Shown piece after piece: positions 54,533 to 63,761 of a stretch of DNA of 64,000 nt. Numbering within the stretch: position 1 is the stretch's first letter; each line of letters opens with the position of its first letter. Source of the DNA: a virus; IMG/VR virus record IMGVR_UViG_3300036770_003657, positions 248,001 through 312,000 of that record; one strand, written 5' to 3'. The position numbers and the translations under genes are program-made. The notes under the pieces are model-generated. The model saw nothing but the letters and a program-made list of their open reading frames with translations, made no database searches and was not told where the DNA came from.

Positions 54533-55299
54533 ATATCTTTTTTTCGAATTAATTTCACAAAAATTTGATAGGCGGGGTCAAACTCCCACCATTTTACACT
54601 ACCGTAGTCTGCTAAAGCAGGGTTAGCATGATGATTATTATGCCAACCTTGGCCCCAACAAAATATTCCAGTTATCCAATTATTTGAGCTATTGTCATTA
54701 GTTTCAAAGTTTCTGTATCCAAATCTAGTAGTATGTCCTAGTATATTTACAATATTGTCTTGATGAAATGCTAATAAACATCCTGGAATTAGTATGGCCA
54801 AAGCAAACATAGGAGAAATAATAAATCCTATTAGGATAAAAATCCAAAATATTTTTTTATAATGTTCATGTTGAAATGCGATAAATTTATCTTTTAATAA
54901 GTCTCTTGCATACATTAGGTTTACAGACTTGTTATCTAAATGATTATGCCATAATATGTATGAATGCAATAATCCATGTCTAGGACTATGTATGTCATTT
55001 TCGGTATCACTATACCTATGATGTATTCCTCTATGTACAGATACCCAAAAAAGTAAACTGCCTTGAAGGCTCAATGTTCCTAAAATTATAATCATTTTAG
55101 ATATGAAATTGTTAGTTTTAAAACTTTTATGACTGAACAATTTATGATAACCTGTAGCTACACCTAATCCGCCTACTAATGACCAAACTATAAAAATTCC
55201 TAAAAAGTAAATTGCTTCCCATTTAACAATAAAAAAAGATAGCATAAGTAATACGTGCATAGGAATTGTAATAAATTTAGTTTGATCAGATAGTTTCAT
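54529..55299 (-). CDS. Fatty acyl desaturase 1 (membrane, three His boxes)
   Basis: 256 residues with four hydrophobic stretches. The histidine boxes HKLFSH (52-57), HRGIHH (89-94) and HNNHH (220-224) bind the di-iron centre of Delta9-type acyl desaturases. It uses O2 to introduce a double bond into a fatty acyl chain. A close paralogue lies at 61.4-62.2 kb. It overlaps the oxygenase-like gene in a four-gene operon starting with the TctC-like protein. Confidence 0.92.
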   Translation of the reverse strand: MKLSDQTKFITIPMHVLLMLSFFIVKWEAIYFLGIFIVWSLVGGLGVATGYHKLFSHKSFKTNNFISKMIIILGTLSLQGSLLFWVSVHRGIHHRYSDTENDIHSPRHGLLHSYILWHNHLDNKSVNLMYARDLLKDKFIAFQHEHYKKIFWIFILIGFIISPMFALAILIPGCLLAFHQDNIVNILGHTTRFGYRNFETNDNSSNNWITGIFCWGQGWHNNHHANPALADYGSVKWWEFDPAYQIFVKLIRKKDI

Positions 55300-55858
55300 A
55301 ATATTCTTTACTTAAGTTATCCCAAGAGATTGCAGGAAAAAAAGTAGCAGTGATAGTGAGCCTTGAAGTTTTGGTATTAGTTAAATCTAAAGAGTGAGGT
55401 ACCGATGTTTTAATAATAGCCGATTTACAATCTAAAATTGTAGAAAATATAATTTTTCCTTCGGATTCATTATATCTATATGCTTTTGAATCAGAGTTAT
55501 AAACAGGGTCATGGTCCATATTATACCAGGAAATTATACCTGGTTCCCCTTCTGTATAAAAAGTTAACCGCCACTGATTGTAACTATTAGGATCACCATC
55601 TATATGTATAGGAACTATTGTTCCTGGAATTGCCGTTAGTGCTGCTAGCACACCTAACTTTGTGTTATATTTTTTAGCAAATGTTTTTAAATCATTAGCA
55701 AAATTAGTTCGTAAAATCTTTTTATTGCCAAAAAAACTCTGATAATCTAAAAATCTTTTGTTATCATGATTACGCATTTCAGATTTAATTATAGCAATAT
55801 CTTCTGTAGAGATTATTATATCGTCAAAAGGTAAACAATATTCTTTATGATATTTCAT
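55286..55858 (-). CDS. 2OG-Fe(II)-oxygenase-like protein 1
   Basis: 190 residues. PIHIDGDPNSYNQWRLTFY gives HxD (His85, Asp87), VPHSLDLTNTKTSRLTI gives the distal His155 and Arg166 that would bind 2-oxoglutarate. Fold-level match to aspartyl/prolyl hydroxylase-like enzymes; substrate unknown. A paralogue occurs at 63.2 kb in the second cassette. Confidence 0.7.
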   Translation of the reverse strand: MKYHKEYCLPFDDIIISTEDIAIIKSEMRNHDNKRFLDYQSFFGNKKILRTNFANDLKTFAKKYNTKLGVLAALTAIPGTIVPIHIDGDPNSYNQWRLTFYTEGEPGIISWYNMDHDPVYNSDSKAYRYNESEGKIIFSTILDCKSAIIKTSVPHSLDLTNTKTSRLTITATFFPAISWDNLSKEYYETI

Positions 55859-56393
55859 TTTTATAATGTATTCTTATAACAACATCATTGGTAAATATAT
55901 CCTGTCCTGCTATTTTTCTACTTAATGGATGCTTTATAGGTTGATTTTTATCATATTGATACAAAGTAAAACTTGAGTAAGTTTGAAGTTTTTTACTTAC
56001 ATTTCGTAATTTGATATTAGAAGATTTCATATAACTTTTTGGTTGTATATATGTAAATGTAGTTATACCAAATGATTCCCAATAATTTATTGCATAATCG
56101 TACAAAGCAGCTATTCCGTTAGATTCAGGTTTATAAATTTTATCTTTAGGTCTTGTAACAATTAATCTCATGACCCAAATAGGTAATTCATATAATTTAT
56201 ATGTAATCATATATGAATTAACCACATTATTAGGTTCATACAAAAAAATTACAATATTACTATTCAGTTTATTTATAAAGTTTTGAAAAGATATAAATTC
56301 AGTTTGAGAATCTTTACCAATTCTTTTATGAACAAACAGCAGATCATACAAAGTACGATAGTCTGTAGGATCTGCTAATCTTATTTCGCTCAT
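55845..56393 (-). CDS. GNAT-like acyltransferase 1
   Basis: 182 residues. It opens EIRLADPTDYRTLYDLL and has a GNAT-type middle (VNSYMITYKL, ELPIWVMRLIV, GIAALYDYAINYWESFG). The canonical R/QxxGxG/A loop is not clear. N-acyl amino acid synthases and phage GNAT-like proteins share this layout. Overlaps tctC-like gene by ATGA and the oxygenase gene by 14 bp. Confidence 0.55.
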   Translation of the reverse strand: MSEIRLADPTDYRTLYDLLFVHKRIGKDSQTEFISFQNFINKLNSNIVIFLYEPNNVVNSYMITYKLYELPIWVMRLIVTRPKDKIYKPESNGIAALYDYAINYWESFGITTFTYIQPKSYMKSSNIKLRNVSKKLQTYSSFTLYQYDKNQPIKHPLSRKIAGQDIFTNDVVIRIHYKNEIS

Positions 56394-57268
56394 TGTAACT
56401 TATACAACTGAATCTGCATTTCTAGTGATTCTTTTCCTAAAGGAGTTGACATCATTAATGTATGACGCCATTCTTTCTGAATATCTGAATTTGTTGAGTA
56501 AGAAGATACTATGTTCAACCAATGTTTCTCTATGTTTTTATCGATGTTAGGTGGTAAAGCTAAAGCAAACCCACCAAATTTGGTCCAATTTTTGTAGCGT
56601 TTGGGTAAACTAACAGCCTCATACCCATCAATAGCTGTATCATTATCATGAGCTAATAATATAGCCTTTTTAGAATCTATCATGGTTTTTCCAATACTCA
56701 TTGGAATCACTGAAACGTCTATATTGTCACCGCCTAAATCTTGTAACATTTGAGGTACTGATTTATAAGCAACTGGTTCTAAACTATAGTCTTTATTAAT
56801 TTTAGTATAAAATTCTTTAAAAAATCTAATTTGATCTGGAGCAGTGTATCCTAAAATAATTCTCTTATTATTTTTAATAGCGTTTTCTAGTTCTTCAAAA
56901 GTTTTTATCTTATTTGAAATTATTGACATAACTGGGTTTCGTATTAAAGAAACATTTGAAACTTTTTTATTTGTATTTTTATTTTCAAACTCAGCAAGTG
57001 TAGTCACAGTTCCTATATAGATAGTATAACCATCTGGTTCTGATTTAAAGAGTTCATTACCTGCGATTACTCCGTTTGCCCCTGGTTTGTATATGGGTAC
57101 CATTTTTACGTTTTGATTTAATAAAAATTTTTCTAAACTTCTAAAAGTTTGATCAACTCCACCTCCAGCTCCAAATGGCATAATAACATTGATTGGCTTC
57201 GAGGCCATGTCAAAAGCAAAAGTCATTTTAAAAAATAATAATAAAAAAAGGGATATTAAAGTTTTCAT
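56390..57268 (-). CDS. TctC/Bug-type periplasmic binding protein
   Basis: 292 residues, slightly shorter than Bug proteins (~320). Signal peptide MKTLISLFLLLFFKMTFA, then PINVIMPFGAGGGVDQTFRS and KPGANGVIAGNELFKSEPDGY, the two beta-strand-loop motifs that hold carboxylate ligands. In bacteria it feeds a tripartite tricarboxylate transporter or a sensor; no tctA/tctB is present. A phage copy could supply a ligand to a host system. Ribosome site AGGAG. Confidence 0.87.
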   Translation of the reverse strand: MKTLISLFLLLFFKMTFAFDMASKPINVIMPFGAGGGVDQTFRSLEKFLLNQNVKMVPIYKPGANGVIAGNELFKSEPDGYTIYIGTVTTLAEFENKNTNKKVSNVSLIRNPVMSIISNKIKTFEELENAIKNNKRIILGYTAPDQIRFFKEFYTKINKDYSLEPVAYKSVPQMLQDLGGDNIDVSVIPMSIGKTMIDSKKAILLAHDNDTAIDGYEAVSLPKRYKNWTKFGGFALALPPNIDKNIEKHWLNIVSSYSTNSDIQKEWRHTLMMSTPLGKESLEMQIQLYKLQ

Positions 57269-57304
57269 ATTTTCTCCTAAATATAATTCATGTGTATTTA
57301 ATGA

Positions 57305-57312
57305 TATAAATA
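57305..57312 (+). promoter_or_regulatory. Exact T4 late box TATAAATA
   Basis: TATAAATA on plus, 16 nt before the ATG at 57329, with GAGG between. It shares the divergent gap 57269-57328 with the tctC-like gene. Confidence 0.65.
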
Positions 57313-57328
57313 ATCACGAGGTTAAAAT

Positions 57329-58759
57329 ATGAATTTTATAAACGCTGATAATATTTTCACTGAATACAAAAAAACAGAAATTGAGTTTTATTATTATGGA
57401 GAGTTTGATACTTCTGTAGAATCTATAATCTATCTACTAGAAAATGATAAGTTTCCAACCAATTTAAAAGGAAATTTTGCTTTTTTTTATAAAGACCCCA
57501 ACAGAGTAGTTATTGCTGTTGATCATGCTCCTACAATAAATCTATTTTATACTGATAATGAAGTTAGTCACATTTTTGATGTACTTAAAAAACCTTCTAT
57601 GTCACCTAATAAAGAAATTGAAATGCAGTCTAGATTTTTTCACGGAGCAACATTCGGATCAGGTACTTCAATGTATGAAATTAATAGACTCAAGCAAGGA
57701 ACTTATTTTGAAAAAAATCTAAAAACAGGACAATGCTATATTGTTGAATATATTGATTTATATAGTCATACTATAGATGAAAGTATGACGTTATATGATT
57801 TTGGTGATATTTTAGAAAAAATAATTGATAAGCATACTAATTCTAAATTTAATTTACTATATAGTAGTGGAACTGATAGTAATTGTATATTAGGATATAT
57901 TAGAAAATTAAAAAAAATCAATCTGTGTAATTTAGTATCGTTATATACCAACGGTGCTCTTTACAATGAAAAAGATCAAATTGAAGAAATACTAAAGATT
58001 TATGGATATAAGACAACATTTTATAATATAGGTCAATTTGGAGGGAAAAGTTCTAAAGCTACTAATAGATATAATGATCCAAATGAAACTGTAATATATA
58101 AAAAGAATTATGAAAGAATGTTTTCAGGAAATTGGCATGATTCTACTATTTGGCAAAAGTTTGAAGCACTTCATGACACAGGAAATTTAGACAATATTAC
58201 TATTACAGGTGAGATAGGAGATGAGTTATTTGGTCCAGGTCCTACACTAAAAATGTTACGATATATTATTCAGAATCCTAAATTTACTTCAAGAGAAGTT
58301 GCTATATTATTTTTAACCATTCATATTTTCAGAAACAGAGAAACCTTTGTTAAAGAATATGATCAATGGCTTGTAAATGTAAATGCTGATGAGTCTCGAT
58401 TAGCTGCATGGGAAAACACAATAGAATATTTTATAAAATTATGGGACCGTTTAAACAAAGATGATATTCTAAATGCAGGAAAGCTAATGCAATATCATTT
58501 AATGACACCTTGGCGTTTACTTCCTTACTCACAATTTTCTAATGTAAAGTTTTTGCATCCCTTTCAAGATTATAGGTTATATTTTAATATTTGGAAAATT
58601 CCAGGGACTGATATGTTTAGTACTACTGGAATAGCACGTAAAGGTAGTTATGAAATTATTAAAGACTACATAACATCTATACCGTGGCAATATAAAAAGA
58701 TTGGACCTACATATTTGGCAGTAGAGGAACGACTTAATAAATTTAGAGATATTTCATGA
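57329..58759 (+). CDS. Asparagine-synthetase-like ATPase without glutaminase Cys
   Basis: 476 residues. The N-terminal third has the Ntn-like layout but starts MNFI, so Cys2 is missing and it cannot use glutamine directly, as in beta-lactam synthetases. The PP-loop is LLYSSGTDSNCIL (SSGTDS at 179-184) and GEIGDELFG (294-302) is the second nucleotide block. Expected to adenylate a carboxylate and form an amide or ring. Head of the plus-strand half of cassette A. Confidence 0.82.
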   Translation: MNFINADNIFTEYKKTEIEFYYYGEFDTSVESIIYLLENDKFPTNLKGNFAFFYKDPNRVVIAVDHAPTINLFYTDNEVSHIFDVLKKPSMSPNKEIEMQSRFFHGATFGSGTSMYEINRLKQGTYFEKNLKTGQCYIVEYIDLYSHTIDESMTLYDFGDILEKIIDKHTNSKFNLLYSSGTDSNCILGYIRKLKKINLCNLVSLYTNGALYNEKDQIEEILKIYGYKTTFYNIGQFGGKSSKATNRYNDPNETVIYKKNYERMFSGNWHDSTIWQKFEALHDTGNLDNITITGEIGDELFGPGPTLKMLRYIIQNPKFTSREVAILFLTIHIFRNRETFVKEYDQWLVNVNADESRLAAWENTIEYFIKLWDRLNKDDILNAGKLMQYHLMTPWRLLPYSQFSNVKFLHPFQDYRLYFNIWKIPGTDMFSTTGIARKGSYEIIKDYITSIPWQYKKIGPTYLAVEERLNKFRDIS

Positions 58760-59217
58760 TAGAAAAAAAACATATTGATGCCATAAGAATAGAAAGTGTT
58801 GTGCTATTAGATACTGATAAAGCAGGATCTTTGTATATGGAAAGATTATTTCCATTATGGGTAGATCCAATTGTTTTTACCATAGAAGGAAAATATCCTT
58901 TAAATAATGAATTAAGGGATAGAACTATAACTGAGTTATCTCAAAATAAAAATATTAGATGTATTTTATTTGGGGCTCAGTCTGAAAAGTATAAAACAGC
59001 TACGGATAGAAAATTGTCTATGGCTCCGTTTTTTATACAAGACTTAACATCTTATTTTTGGCAGAAGCCAATGTTTGAATTTTATGATCAGCGTATAATA
59101 GAATTAATGAAAGAATTTTGTGAAAAAGTTGATATTGATAGAATAGGATCTTATGAATCAATCCTGAATTATAACAAACGATCAACGGTTAAATGGTATC
59201 ATAGTCTCATCATTTGA
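58756..59217 (+). CDS. Hypothetical protein (153 aa)
   Basis: Not recognised. Alpha/beta pattern (VVLLDTDKAGSLYMERLF, IRCILFGAQSEKYKT, MFEFYDQRIIELMKEFC). It overlaps the ATPase gene by 4 bp, so it is probably co-translated and part of the same pathway. Confidence 0.55.
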   Translation: MIEKKHIDAIRIESVVLLDTDKAGSLYMERLFPLWVDPIVFTIEGKYPLNNELRDRTITELSQNKNIRCILFGAQSEKYKTATDRKLSMAPFFIQDLTSYFWQKPMFEFYDQRIIELMKEFCEKVDIDRIGSYESILNYNKRSTVKWYHSLII

Positions 59218-59415
59218 AATATCAATTAATTCTCCAATTTTTGATAAAATTATGAAAGATAACTTCATTGAAAATTTATTATCTATAATACAACTATAAC
59301 TAGTAGATCCAAAATCATCCCCAAATACTATTCCATTATTGACAATAATGTTTTGTTTTTTACACATTTCCAAAAATTCAGGAAGCACAGATATAGGTAT
59401 TTTGATTTTATACAT
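59182..59415 (-). CDS. Small hypothetical protein (77 aa)
   Basis: Not recognised. Beta-rich with a central YSCIIDNKFSMKLSF; no membrane segment. Its 3' end overlaps the convergent gene by 36 bp; it follows the SDR by 1 nt, so it belongs to the cassette-B operon. Confidence 0.45.
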   Translation of the reverse strand: MYKIKIPISVLPEFLEMCKKQNIIVNNGIVFGDDFGSTSYSCIIDNKFSMKLSFIILSKIGELIDISNDETMIPFNR

Positions 59416-59416
59416 T

Positions 59417-60136
59417 CTATTCTGTATAATATCTATTGCCTAACGGACTAATAACAAGCTCATTTATGACAACGTTATTAGGAGTTGATGCGATATAAAA
59501 AATAGAATCTGCTACTTGTGATGCTTTTAACATCTTATTTTTTTCTTTAGACGTGAGAGGTTCTTCTCTATCCATTAACATAGGAGTGTTTACTTCTGCT
59601 GGAAGTATCACTGAAGATTTTATCCCATTAAGTTGTTCTTCTTGATTTATGCTAGTATTTAGAGCTAATATACCTTGTTTAGCAGCAGAATAAGCAGCAC
59701 CTAAAACTTTAAGATTCCATCTAGCAGTCCATGAACTAATGTGTATAAATTGACCATATCTCTGTCGACGCATTATAGGTAAAACAGAAGTAGTTATGTA
59801 AAATAAACTCTTTAAATTTGTATCAATAAGTTCATCTATACCACTTGGTGTTAGCGCAGAAAGAGACCTATGTTCAATATTGGTACCTGCATTGTTAACC
59901 ACAATATCTATTCTTCCATACTTTTTAACGATTCTATCTACTATAGCATGACATATATCAATATTTGTCAAATCCCCAGCTTCTAAATGTAAATTATCAT
60001 GGGATTCTAATTTGTTCAGCTTTTTTTTATTCTTTGATGTGGCAATAACATAAGCTCCATTGGATAAAAATTTTGTTACTGCTGATAACCCAATGCCCGA
60101 TGATGCACCAGTTATCCAAATAATTTTATTTTCCAT
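59417..60136 (-). CDS. Classical short-chain dehydrogenase/reductase
   Basis: 239 residues, standard SDR. TGASSGIGLSA (cofactor), VVNNAGTN, SSWTARW with catalytic Ser and YSAAKQG (Tyr-xxx-Lys). It would reduce or oxidise a hydroxyl/keto group. It shares a base with the upstream gene (TAATG). Confidence 0.9.
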   Translation of the reverse strand: MENKIIWITGASSGIGLSAVTKFLSNGAYVIATSKNKKKLNKLESHDNLHLEAGDLTNIDICHAIVDRIVKKYGRIDIVVNNAGTNIEHRSLSALTPSGIDELIDTNLKSLFYITTSVLPIMRRQRYGQFIHISSWTARWNLKVLGAAYSAAKQGILALNTSINQEEQLNGIKSSVILPAEVNTPMLMDREEPLTSKEKNKMLKASQVADSIFYIASTPNNVVINELVISPLGNRYYTE

Positions 60137-60435
60137 TATTCTAGATCTTCTGTTTGAGTTTCGTCAGCTATAATTCCATTTAATTGGTTATGCTCATCTC
60201 TCAATCTAAAATATTCAATCATAATTGGATCTTGTCTATGCTCTTCCCACAGCTCTTTATTTTGCCAATATGCTTCATGATAAAATAGTAGTCCGTCTGC
60301 ACTAACTTGATTATTTAAAAAAATGCATTTTCCTGATTCTAAATAGGTTGTTCTAAAATAGCTTCCATCTAATACTTGAAAATGCCATAATACTTCAGTA
60401 TTTGGTCTAGTAAAAGTTCTTGTAACTCTAAACAT
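60136..60435 (-). CDS. Possible ABM-like ferredoxin-fold protein (99 aa)
   Basis: Weak recognition. FRVTRTFTRPNTEVLWHF then YFRTTYLESGKC and LLFYHEAYWQNKELWEEHRQ show the beta-alpha-beta pattern of antibiotic-biosynthesis-monooxygenase-like proteins. No catalytic residues can be assigned. Ribosome site AAAGGA; coupled to the SDR. Confidence 0.5.
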   Translation of the reverse strand: MFRVTRTFTRPNTEVLWHFQVLDGSYFRTTYLESGKCIFLNNQVSADGLLFYHEAYWQNKELWEEHRQDPIMIEYFRLRDEHNQLNGIIADETQTEDLE

Positions 60436-60445
60436 GTCTTTTCCT

Positions 60446-61408
60446 TTAAGGTGTTAGGAGATCTAATAAGTTTTGGTACGTTGTAGCTTTGTAAATTAGA
60501 TTATCTCTACCATTATATAACCTATTTATTTCTAAAAAAATTTGATAGCAATAATCTTTGGGGTCTTTATTACGCAAAAATTCTACATTTTCCAATCCAG
60601 TGTACTTAGGTCTATTTTCTAATTCAGGCCAATGGCGGAAGGTCATGAATCTTTTTATTTGCTCACAATTAATATTTCCAAATTTAGCATCTCTAGTAAA
60701 AAAAGAATCTGCATATTTGATCCAATGAGCCACATCTTTATCTAAAATATAACTAAGCATTAATTCCGGAGTAAACATAAACAATCTCCTTACAGAATGT
60801 ATACCTAATTCTCTTGCCTTAAAATGAGTATGCATAGTTCCAATATCATCTATTAAAATAAGACCATCTTGTTCTATGTTTACGTCTCTGTATCGTGATA
60901 GTGAAAATCTGCCATCACCATATAGATTTAAACTATCTGGAAAAAATTTAATTAGTTCACTATGTAGTAGCATTCCTAGTCGATAAGTTTTATATTTGTG
61001 TGCTTCTTCTAATAATGTATTCTTTACATAATGTTCTAGATCTATTCTATTAACCTTATAAGGAATATCGTGTTTTTTTATAAATTTGTAAATATAACGA
61101 TTTTCATGCTCATTACAGTTCTTATTATTTTTATAATCTATTTCTAAAATAGATATTGTATATGGTAAATCTAATTCATTTAAAGTAAGACATACTACTT
61201 CACTATCTATTCCTCCAGAAGCATGAACTACTATAGATTTTTTAGATAAATCTGTAGCCAATAATATTGCTTTTTTAAATTCCTCCTTAAAATTACAAGG
61301 TACATACTTCGCTTTATCGTAATGAATCCAATATTTTTCTATCGGATTATCCACATTAAAAGAGTCTTTACCCCATCCATATTTAAGGTGAGTATTATAT
61401 ATTATCAT
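60446..61408 (-). CDS. Asparagine-synthase-like PP-loop ATPase, glutaminase absent
   Basis: 320 residues. SIVVHASGGIDSEVVC carries the PP-loop SGGIDS (64-69). The N-terminal glutaminase domain is missing altogether. Expected to activate a carboxylate (or sulfur/nitrogen acceptor) with ATP. It overlaps the second desaturase by 14 bp in cassette B. Confidence 0.8.
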   Translation of the reverse strand: MIIYNTHLKYGWGKDSFNVDNPIEKYWIHYDKAKYVPCNFKEEFKKAILLATDLSKKSIVVHASGGIDSEVVCLTLNELDLPYTISILEIDYKNNKNCNEHENRYIYKFIKKHDIPYKVNRIDLEHYVKNTLLEEAHKYKTYRLGMLLHSELIKFFPDSLNLYGDGRFSLSRYRDVNIEQDGLILIDDIGTMHTHFKARELGIHSVRRLFMFTPELMLSYILDKDVAHWIKYADSFFTRDAKFGNINCEQIKRFMTFRHWPELENRPKYTGLENVEFLRNKDPKDYCYQIFLEINRLYNGRDNLIYKATTYQNLLDLLTP

Positions 61409-62189
61409 GTTTTCTAATTAATTTAATTAACCAATAAGTAGGATCAATTTCCCACTTACATACATGCCCAAAATTAGGATTTCTACTATCGCCGTGATGA
61501 TTATTGTGCCATGCTTCACCTAAAATAAATGGAAATAACCAAGGACAATTGGTACTATTGTCTTTAGTTTCATAATTTCTATACCCTAGACTTTTATAAT
61601 GTGTGAAACTTGTTGTAAATAAAAATGTATGTAAAGCAATAAAAGATGGAAATCCTAATAGGTATAACCAAATATTAAAATCTATTAGTGCTAGTCCAAT
61701 ATGTGATATCCAAAGTATTTTTATATAATGTTTATGAGCGAATACTATATCTTTATCTTTAATTAAGTCAGGTAATGATTTTAGGCTAATATTGTGCTTT
61801 TTAAACATCCACCCCATATAGCTATGCCAAAAACCATCTTTAGGGCTGTGAGGGTCTCCTTCTTTATCTGCGCACCTATGGTGATATCCTCGATGAACAC
61901 CTGCCCAGAAAATAGGGCTACCCTGTCCGCCTAGAGTGCCTAAGTAGATTAGTATGCGTTTAACAACTATATTTGTTTCGAAGCTTTTGTGGCTTATAAA
62001 TCTATGATAGCCTATACTTATTCCTAACAAGGTTATACACACATACCCAATTATTGAATATAGGAACCACCATTCTGTAGTATTATTGGTGCCTATATTG
62101 AAAATAGCCAAAGCTCCTATTACTTGCATAGGAACTATACTAGCCCATAAATTTTTGAGTTTAAAAAAATTTATAATTTTCTTTTCCAT
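61395..62189 (-). CDS. Fatty acyl desaturase 2
   Basis: 264 residues. Histidine boxes HRFISH (62-67), HRGYHH (99-104) and WHNNHHGD near residue 240 are in place with four hydrophobic regions. A clear paralogue of the enzyme at 54.5 kb (shared GYH..F/ISHKSFxTN, LGTL..QGS..FW..VHRG). Acts on an acyl chain in the host membrane or on a carrier. Confidence 0.92.
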   Translation of the reverse strand: MEKKIINFFKLKNLWASIVPMQVIGALAIFNIGTNNTTEWWFLYSIIGYVCITLLGISIGYHRFISHKSFETNIVVKRILIYLGTLGGQGSPIFWAGVHRGYHHRCADKEGDPHSPKDGFWHSYMGWMFKKHNISLKSLPDLIKDKDIVFAHKHYIKILWISHIGLALIDFNIWLYLLGFPSFIALHTFLFTTSFTHYKSLGYRNYETKDNSTNCPWLFPFILGEAWHNNHHGDSRNPNFGHVCKWEIDPTYWLIKLIRKHDNI

Positions 62190-62710
62190 TTTTTTAATAA
62201 ACTATACTTCCCTTGATAAATTATTTTTTGCCAACAGGTATTATCTGTTTCGTTAGGGCAGGTCAAGTAAAAATACTTATCAGTTTTAAAATCAAGTCCA
62301 TAAAAATTTAAATTCGATGATAACCACTCGTCCCAATTAAGTGTTTGTCTACTAATAAATGAAATTTTACTGTCAGTATTTTCTTTAAGCCACGTTAATT
62401 GACTTTTTGCAGTTTCGGCTATAGATTGGCTCAGCCTTCTTGAAAACCTTATCTTCTCGTTGGGCTTCCAGGTTCTATTTAAGATTCTATAAAAGTCAGT
62501 TGGCCAACAATCTCTATAAGATATACTTGAACATATTATTGGTGTTTCATTATCAAAGCAGATGGTTAGTGCTAGACAATATTTTAGGAAATCTTTATCG
62601 TAATTTTTCCATAACCTGTGAGTTCTGTCATTAAATTGTATGATTCGTAATTCGTCAAACAAACTATCTAAGTAATTGTCTGCACCTGGGGACCATGTAA
62701 CAGTATTCAT
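62171..62710 (-). CDS. GNAT-like acyltransferase 2
   Basis: 179 residues from the ATG that shares a base with the previous stop (TAATG). ICSSISYRDCWPTDFYRILN and KIRFSRRLSQSIAETAKSQL resemble GNAT strand-helix pairs but the acetyl-CoA loop is not canonical. It corresponds in position to GNAT-like acyltransferase 1 of cassette A. Overlaps the desaturase gene by 19 bp. Confidence 0.5.
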   Translation of the reverse strand: MNTVTWSPGADNYLDSLFDELRIIQFNDRTHRLWKNYDKDFLKYCLALTICFDNETPIICSSISYRDCWPTDFYRILNRTWKPNEKIRFSRRLSQSIAETAKSQLTWLKENTDSKISFISRQTLNWDEWLSSNLNFYGLDFKTDKYFYLTCPNETDNTCWQKIIYQGKYSLLKKWKRKL

Positions 62711-63150
62711 TACGCTATTTTCATCCAATAAAATTTTTCTTTTCTTTTATCAAGCCATTCTAAATACCCATGCGGTTCTATTGATGATGGATCATCTACT
62801 GATTCATGTATACTATACAATAGTTTTTTATACCCTTGTTTCCTTAAATAGTCACAAAAAGACGCAATTAATGATCTTGTTAAAGATCCATGCCTATACT
62901 CTTTGATAACATATATCCATGTTGCTAATGGGATAGTATTTTGAAAAATATAATCCCATGTTATCATACCGCATATATTAGAATCTATCTCTGCAATTAA
63001 AATTCTTTTACCTTCTATGGCTTCTCTTAACCATATATCTATATCATGTGTATAGATTAGTGTGTTACATTTGCTTAATTCTTTAATAATAAAAGATTCG
63101 GATTGAGTAGGAAACCTTATTATAAGATCAGCTATGCTATTATTGTTCAT
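62710..63150 (-). CDS. GNAT acetyltransferase-like protein
   Basis: 146 residues, usual GNAT size. ILIAEIDSNICGMITWDYIF, PLATWIYVIKEYRHGSLTRS and LIASFCDYLRKQGYKKLLY are the strand 4, motif A (R-x-G-x-x-x-R loop) and strand 6 regions. Acyl-CoA-dependent transfer to an amine is expected; substrate unknown. Confidence 0.72.
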   Translation of the reverse strand: MNNNSIADLIIRFPTQSESFIIKELSKCNTLIYTHDIDIWLREAIEGKRILIAEIDSNICGMITWDYIFQNTIPLATWIYVIKEYRHGSLTRSLIASFCDYLRKQGYKKLLYSIHESVDDPSSIEPHGYLEWLDKRKEKFYWMKIA

Positions 63151-63176
63151 AAATTTTCAATAAGAAAATATTAATT

Positions 63177-63761
63177 TTAAAAATGTTTGATATCGTCTAA
63201 TGACCATATGGATCCTGTAATAGAAATACGGGAATGTTTTAAATGATCTACATCATGCATAACTAATCCATTTAATAATACCCAAGTACATTTTTCGAAT
63301 TTTATAGAGCCAATATTGACCAAAGAATTATAATCATTAGCAACGTCACCATATTCTCTCAATATAGGTTTATCTTCTTCTTGATAAAAATTAGTAAATA
63401 TACCTTCACCACCTAAATCTAAAATGTAAAGAATAGTCCATCGTCTAGGTTCCTTATCACAATGTGCTAGTAATTTAGTTTTTTCAATTACAGGCTCAAT
63501 TTTTTGAATTCCTACTTGGTTAAAATTACATGGAATATTTTCTTCTATCCAAGTGCTAAGAGGAGAAAGTAAAGGCCACCTTTTATATAATGAATTTTTA
63601 TACTTAATATCTTTATAATGTCCAACTCTTAATCCTTTACCCTCATATTGCAGTTCATCATTATTATAGTTAGAAATATCTAACAATAAATTATCAGGTA
63701 TTTTTGGCCAATCTTTTAATATAGCCCATAAAATTACGTCGTTATATCGAATAGTGTTCAT
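63177..63761 (-). CDS. 2OG-Fe(II)-oxygenase-like protein 2
   Basis: 194 residues. LLAHCDKEPRRWTILYIL gives HxD (His100, Asp102), then VMHDVDHLKHSRISITGSI gives a distal His (169 or 173) and Arg178. First gene of the cassette-B operon, with ribosome site AAGGA, just downstream of tRNA-Gly. Probable hydroxylase or cyclase of unknown substrate. Confidence 0.72.
   Translation of the reverse strand: MNTIRYNDVILWAILKDWPKIPDNLLLDISNYNNDELQYEGKGLRVGHYKDIKYKNSLYKRWPLLSPLSTWIEENIPCNFNQVGIQKIEPVIEKTKLLAHCDKEPRRWTILYILDLGGEGIFTNFYQEEDKPILREYGDVANDYNSLVNIGSIKFEKCTWVLLNGLVMHDVDHLKHSRISITGSIWSLDDIKHF

Noticed and set aside
54529-57268. Host DNA contamination as explanation for TctC and desaturase genes
   Set aside because: The genes overlap phage-like neighbours by a few bases, share late boxes and continue the same layout; a chimeric join cannot be fully excluded without reads.
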